A DNA stretch of 64,000 bases from Agrobacterium tumefaciens (GTDB lineage: Bacteria; Pseudomonadota; Alphaproteobacteria; Rhizobiales; Rhizobiaceae). The position numbers and the translations under genes were made by a program. Location of the stretch: contig NZ_WJOK01000023.1 of the NCBI RefSeq assembly GCF_009649785.1, positions 25,021 to 89,020 of the forward strand, read 5' to 3'. Below, piece after piece: positions 60,072 to 64,000 of the stretch (positions are counted from its first letter, which is position 1; the number at the start of each line of letters is the position of its first letter). Below the pieces are notes generated by a model. The model did no database searches. It was not told where the DNA came from and saw only the letters and a list, made by a program, of their open reading frames with translations.

Positions 60072-61346
60072 CTAGAGCCTGTGATCTTCAACCGACGCCC
60101 AGGCAAGCGCGAGAATGGTCCAGGCTGTGAGCAATCCAAGCATAATCAGAACAGGCGAAAGGAAGCGACGCGGATAGAGCGCCTCTTCTGGCAAGGCCGG
60201 ATTGACGAACACCGTGAGATAAAGTGCCTTCCGAAGAGCCGCGGCAAATGCCTGATCATAGTTTCGTCTCGCGGCTTCATAGAGCTTCTCCGCCACCACG
60301 CGATCTGTCTCAACTACCGAAAAATTCGATATGACATTGGCGAGCGAAGCGTCGGCCCCGCCCGTAATCTGTGCACGGATACCATCGATCTGCTGATTGA
60401 TGCTTTCAAGGCTAAGGCTCAGTTGTCGATAGCGCGGAGAATCCGTATTTTTAGCTTGGCGCAGCACAAAAATTTGGCTTTCCATTTCGAGCTTTCTGCC
60501 TAACAGCCCAGTGAGCAAAGTACCTTTCTGTTGAGCCTGTTCGGTCGGATTCAGAAGACCGCTACCTTGTTGGAATCGGTTCAGGTTACCAAGTGCCGCT
60601 TGGTACAAGCGATCCGTTCGTTCTACTTCGTCGCGAAAACTCGACATCATATCTTCGCGCGCGCGAACCGTCAGTTCATTGACGAGCTTTTCGCTTTCTT
60701 CGAGGATAGCTTTGGCAAGGTTCACAGAATCCTCGGGTGTAAAGGTCTGAACCTTCAAGATGATAATCCCGGAGGGTCCGTCGATGTAGGCTACTACGTG
60801 TTTCATCCAGTATTTCAGGAAGTCTTCATGAGAGCCACGCTTGTCGAACCGCGCCAAAAAATCCGCGTCATCTCGCTGAAAAATAGCCCGATAGTCAATT
60901 TTGCCGTCCAGGCGTCGTAAAATTTCAGCCGAGTGGATAAAACTCGTCACAACATACGCGTCCTGGGAGGACGACTGCATGCTCATGATCCCGGTATCGA
61001 CCCTTTCACTTGAACCATCATCTGCCAAGGATCGCACGGCGAAGCGGGCCTCCGATGTATATTGATCGGACGCAATCAAGATGAAATATATCAGCGATGC
61101 CAAGAACGGAATTAGAACAAGCAGCACAAATGAAATAAGACCCCATGGCGTCTTGCCGCCATGTTGGAGCTCGGGTTCGTTTGCGGTCTCGATCTCGATC
61201 TGGGGCGGAGCCTTCGTGAGTAGACGCCTTCTTCCCGACTCATAGAGACGAAGCCACCCCGTCGTTTTTGGTGTCTCTTGAAGTTCGAGCGGAATTTGAT
61301 CGGTTTCCGCTTTGGTTTTCGCGGACTTCGTAATCGTATCGGTCAT
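60072..61346 (-). CDS. KpsE-like capsule export protein, copy 2
   Basis: This 424-residue protein has membrane helices near 72-92 and 395-417 with a long coiled-coil region between, and SDQYTSEARFAVRSL after the first helix, the same motif as the copy at 58113-59387. The N-terminal cytoplasmic tail is rich in Lys and Pro. Its start overlaps the end of the unknown gene upstream by four bases. Having two KpsE-like proteins around one KpsT is unusual; they may form a mixed complex or serve different chain lengths. Confidence 0.9.
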   Translation of the reverse strand: MTDTITKSAKTKAETDQIPLELQETPKTTGWLRLYESGRRRLLTKAPPQIEIETANEPELQHGGKTPWGLISFVLLVLIPFLASLIYFILIASDQYTSEARFAVRSLADDGSSERVDTGIMSMQSSSQDAYVVTSFIHSAEILRRLDGKIDYRAIFQRDDADFLARFDKRGSHEDFLKYWMKHVVAYIDGPSGIIILKVQTFTPEDSVNLAKAILEESEKLVNELTVRAREDMMSSFRDEVERTDRLYQAALGNLNRFQQGSGLLNPTEQAQQKGTLLTGLLGRKLEMESQIFVLRQAKNTDSPRYRQLSLSLESINQQIDGIRAQITGGADASLANVISNFSVVETDRVVAEKLYEAARRNYDQAFAAALRKALYLTVFVNPALPEEALYPRRFLSPVLIMLGLLTAWTILALAWASVEDHRL

Positions 61347-62392
61347 CCCTGCACCTTAACATCCGGCGCAACAGCTTGGCGCACATAGTGGTCGAAGATG
61401 AGATCTTCTTCCAGCATCGTCTCAGCAACAGGTATTTGGCGTAACCTCAAGGCCAAATCTTTGAGGATAGAGTGCTTGCTGACCACAGGGACGTCAATGG
61501 GAGGTACAGAAAGAAGCTCCCCCACGCCTTGTTGGAAATGAACGCTATTGTCTCCATGACCAACAACGGTAAAGCGGGCAAGTGCGCCGATCGCCGGCGC
61601 AATATCTTTACGTGTTATTATTTGCTCGGGATATGTACAGACGAATTGCTGTGTGATGGGTGAAATCAGCACCCGTCGGACCTTATCCGGTGCCTTCTGT
61701 AACGCACGTTTCAATGCCCGGTCATCCGCTAAGTTAATTTCAGAAAAGTATTCAGCAGCAGGGGATAAGATCAGTCGATCACGATCTCCAAGGAAATTTG
61801 GCATGCTTCTGGTGAGGCGATTGAGGGTAAAGAGGCGGCAAGCCATCTCGTAGTACGGGTCGGGAATATCGGCGATAGCCTGGAATCCCCTGTCAAGGAA
61901 GTCTTCGTAGTTGCGCAGCAGAATCCTGCCGCTGATATAGACCGACGACCCTGCATTGAGGTGAAATGCCTGCATTGTCGTTTCGTGACCAAAACGTTCT
62001 ACGCCTGAAATAGCGTACTGAAAACTTTCTTCACAAAAAGCGTCGAACTTCATCATAGGCAAAATGCTAAGCTCAAGACGCAAAATCTTGTGTTGAACCG
62101 GATTATCGATCGGCGAACGACGATAGATCAGGAGGCCCGTTTTTGAATCTCGAATAGATAGTCTTCGCTGCTTGGCGAGATCCAAAATTCGGGTTGCATC
62201 AATCCGGAACCCAACCATCCCGGTCGCATGGCGACCTGATTGCACGACAGCTGGTTTCGGTTGGTCACACGCAATTGCCACGTCTCTGCCATCGTCCATA
62301 GTGACGAAGATCGTAGCTTCTTCAGAAAAGCCGTCGGGGATCAAGTACCCCTCTATGACGCTCCCATGATCATATTCGACGTTGAACAGCAA
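61343..62392 (-). CDS. Unknown protein of the capsule operon
   Basis: I do not recognise this 349-residue protein. No signal peptide or membrane helix is visible, so it is probably cytoplasmic. The N-terminal part (about 1-90: EYDHGSVIEGYLIPDGFSE, GMVGFRIDATRILDLAK) looks beta-rich, like a carbohydrate-binding or PilZ-like fold. The rest is helical, with a segment RLFTLNRLTRSMPNFLGDRDR. It overlaps the second kpsE-like gene by four bases and follows the methyltransferase gene by 46 bases. This fixed place suggests a role in capsule assembly or its control. Confidence 0.75.
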   Translation of the reverse strand: MLFNVEYDHGSVIEGYLIPDGFSEEATIFVTMDDGRDVAIACDQPKPAVVQSGRHATGMVGFRIDATRILDLAKQRRLSIRDSKTGLLIYRRSPIDNPVQHKILRLELSILPMMKFDAFCEESFQYAISGVERFGHETTMQAFHLNAGSSVYISGRILLRNYEDFLDRGFQAIADIPDPYYEMACRLFTLNRLTRSMPNFLGDRDRLILSPAAEYFSEINLADDRALKRALQKAPDKVRRVLISPITQQFVCTYPEQIITRKDIAPAIGALARFTVVGHGDNSVHFQQGVGELLSVPPIDVPVVSKHSILKDLALRLRQIPVAETMLEEDLIFDHYVRQAVAPDVKVQG

Positions 62393-62438
62393 TCGTCCGA
62401 GTCCGCTCTTACACCTAAAGTCACCACCCTAGACTTAA

Positions 62439-63326
62439 CTAACGTCTGGCGAATACCGAAAAGCATGGGCCACCAGGATGATTGTTGTCTATGGCCTGAA
62501 TTTCAATTTTCGAATACCCCAAACGCTCGAGCAGCGATATTATTTCACTTCTTTCTAGCCAAAAATGGCGATCCTTCATGCCCCCGCAGAATGAGGCGTT
62601 CTGGTCCGCGTTCTGATAGCTCCTTTCGTGGTAGTGGAGTTCCATACCAGCCACCGAGCGGAGTTCGATCTTGCCACTGAATGGACGCCTACGGACATCC
62701 GAAGGTGGCATAGCACTTTCATCGAAGAAATGAGTCCATATGAACAATGCATTGGCACGTTTGGAAAGTAGATGAAGAAACTCTCCCGGATCTGGCATGT
62801 GATAAAGGACGCCGGAGGCAAGAGCAAAATCGTATGTCTTTTGAGTGCTCTGGAGCCATTTCTGGATATCGCCGAGATAAAACGAAGCTTTATCAAGCTT
62901 TAGGATTTCCTTAGTTACAAGACACCGCAAAAAACATGATTGATTGGCTTCAATTGCGTCGATGTTGGCGGGTCGCTGTTTGTTGAGAATGAACGTGTGC
63001 ATTGCCTCGAGAGGGCCGACCTCGAGGACTTCGGCCCCTTCGAGCGATCCATAGGCATTTAGCGCGGACAATATCCGTCCATCCTGAAATAGCGGAATAT
63101 TGCCTGCCTGTAGCCCCGGAACCGGAAAGGAGGAACTCCAGCCCGGTATCGCATCAATTGCATTTTGGTGACTGGGTTGCCGCATCTCAAATTGCGCGAA
63201 AACCCCGGCGTTTACTTTGTCTTCTTTGGCTGAACCAGCGTTTTGCGTTGCAGTGTTCGAGACCCAAGATGAAAGCCGGCTAAGAAGCGATTTAAAACTC
63301 GCCGACATATTAGGAAAGACTTCCAT
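62439..63326 (-). CDS. Class I SAM-dependent methyltransferase
   Basis: From the ATG at 63326 the protein has 295 residues. The SAM motif is AEVLEVGPLEAMHTF, with DAIEANQSCFLRCLVTK for the ribose-binding acidic residue and YDFALASGVLYHMPDPGEFLHLL later on, a pattern of methyltransferases in polysaccharide clusters. It may methylate a capsule sugar or chain end. The frame is open to 63422; I chose 63326 because AGGAA lies six bases ahead, whereas earlier ATGs lack ribosome sites. It is the first gene of the eight-gene minus-strand export operon. Confidence 0.85.
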   Translation of the reverse strand: MEVFPNMSASFKSLLSRLSSWVSNTATQNAGSAKEDKVNAGVFAQFEMRQPSHQNAIDAIPGWSSSFPVPGLQAGNIPLFQDGRILSALNAYGSLEGAEVLEVGPLEAMHTFILNKQRPANIDAIEANQSCFLRCLVTKEILKLDKASFYLGDIQKWLQSTQKTYDFALASGVLYHMPDPGEFLHLLSKRANALFIWTHFFDESAMPPSDVRRRPFSGKIELRSVAGMELHYHERSYQNADQNASFCGGMKDRHFWLERSEIISLLERLGYSKIEIQAIDNNHPGGPCFSVFARR

Positions 63327-63697
63327 CAAATTCCTGTCTGTTTGAAAACTAAGCATTGTTCGGTTGTTGTGGAATGCCGCAAATAGAGAAGTCACGTCCA
63401 TTAACGCAACTGGGGATATCATCCAACAGCGCTGTCAATCAATCGTCTTCTGGCAGAATCAGTATTCGTTGCTCAGAAGCCCGTACAATTTCGACAAGAC
63501 TTCAGTTTCTGCATTGAGCCGGTGCCGCAGCTGGAACTCTGAGCATTATGGCACCGGCGTCGTAATTGTCATGACTTCGATCATTGCCTTGGAGTAATGA
63601 TGCATATAAGTGAATCTACTATCTTGAGATGTAGGTATTGAAACCGCAATCACAGCGTGGTTTTTGCGAAATTGTGTTTTCTATGTAGGTTAGTGAA
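63327..63697. other. Divergent promoter region between the export operon and rkpK
   Basis: The 370 bases contain no convincing gene apart from a possible N-terminal extension of the methyltransferase (to 63422). They must hold the promoters of the minus-strand operon and of the UDP-glucose dehydrogenase gene. No known motif was found by eye. Confidence 0.5.
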
Positions 63698-64000
63698 ATG
63701 AAGATAGTGATGATCGGTGCCGGTTATGTCGGCCTTGTTTCCGGTGCGTGTTTTGCCGATTTCGGCCATGACGTGATCTGCGTGGACAAGATGCCGGAGA
63801 AGATCGAAGCGCTGAAAAGCGGCCATATCCCGATCTTCGAACCGGGTCTGGAAGTCATCGTTGCCAACAACGCCAAGGCGGGCCGATTGAGCTTCACCAC
63901 CGATCTCTCCTCCGCGGTTGCCAATGCCGATGTCGTCTTCATCGCGGTCGGTACGCCCTCGCGTCGCGGCGACGGCCACGCCGATCTCGGTTATGTCTAT
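63698..64000 (+). CDS. rkpK: UDP-glucose 6-dehydrogenase, 3' end outside the window
   Basis: The first 101 residues are present: [20 protein letters not shown] with the NAD-binding GxGxxG, then [29 protein letters not shown] and [15 protein letters not shown], the standard N terminus of Ugd/RkpK. The enzyme oxidises UDP-glucose to UDP-glucuronate for acidic polysaccharides. The gene runs past position 64000. Codon use returns to the GC-rich style of the core genes, unlike the neighbouring capsule genes. In Sinorhizobium rkpK is needed for K-antigen and lipopolysaccharide, which fits this neighbourhood. Confidence 0.95.
   Translation, partial: MKIVMIGAGYVGLVSGACFADFGHDVICVDKMPEKIEALKSGHIPIFEPGLEVIVANNAKAGRLSFTTDLSSAVANADVVFIAVGTPSRRGDGHADLGYVY

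Noticed and set aside
1..64000. tRNA or rRNA genes and integrase attachment sites
   Set aside because: No cloverleaf-like sequence, conserved rRNA segment or flanking direct repeats were recognised by eye; a tRNA search program would settle this.

Overview
The window looks like a chromosomal or chromid segment of an alphaproteobacterium of the family Rhizobiaceae, in the Rhizobium/Agrobacterium group. The main reasons are a 507-residue PhrB-type iron-sulfur photolyase, DUF992, DUF982 and DUF1365 proteins, EcfG-type GGAAC promoters, and a rhizobial rkp K-antigen locus. No rRNA, tRNA, CRISPR array or prophage was seen.

Positions 1-15 kb hold stress and signalling genes: an OB-fold periplasmic protein cut by the window edge, a csbD-BON-DUF992 operon, a PAS-LuxR regulator, an orphan TctC-type binding protein, an ABC exporter, an ArsR/double-SRPBCC pair, an EAL phosphodiesterase, a transglutaminase-like protein, the large catalase katE, a PepSY protein and a glycine-zipper general stress protein. 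A small leader-like unit precedes katE: a GGAAC promoter, a 43-codon DUF892 remnant and a terminator.

Positions 15-31.6 kb form an envelope-lipid and photo-oxidative stress region. A seven-gene minus-strand operon (FAD oxidoreductase, DUF1365, cyclopropane-type methyltransferase, DUF2147, DUF2177, ECF sigma, RskA-like anti-sigma) lies back to back with DUF1295 and a second methyltransferase. A third unit at 29.7-31.6 kb encodes a membrane protein, a lipocalin and a short-chain dehydrogenase. All three units are preceded by the same element, TGAAAC-N17-CGTA, which I infer is the promoter of the ECF sigma factor encoded here. Between them lie a second EAL protein, a membrane protein of unknown function, an acetyltransferase, phrB and a small curli set (two curlins and CsgH).

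Positions 31.9-34.2 kb carry two divergent citrate-synthase-like genes, one fused to a MerR-like DNA-binding domain, separated by a palindrome. Positions 34.2-35.6 kb hold only small genes and remnants.

Positions 35.6-64 kb are a surface polysaccharide island: rfbCBDA for dTDP-L-rhamnose, an IS66 remnant, a KpsD/Wza-like lipoprotein, then rkpA-G-H-I-J, and an opposing operon with a methyltransferase, an unknown protein, two KpsE-like proteins, KpsT, KpsM and two glycosyltransferases. The start of UDP-glucose 6-dehydrogenase closes the window. The rkpA-G-H trio combines a one-module reducing polyketide/fatty-acid synthase, a serine-palmitoyltransferase-like enzyme and a 3-ketosphinganine-reductase-like enzyme. 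This suggests that a dedicated sphingoid-like lipid is made for the capsule, and it is the most interesting system seen here.
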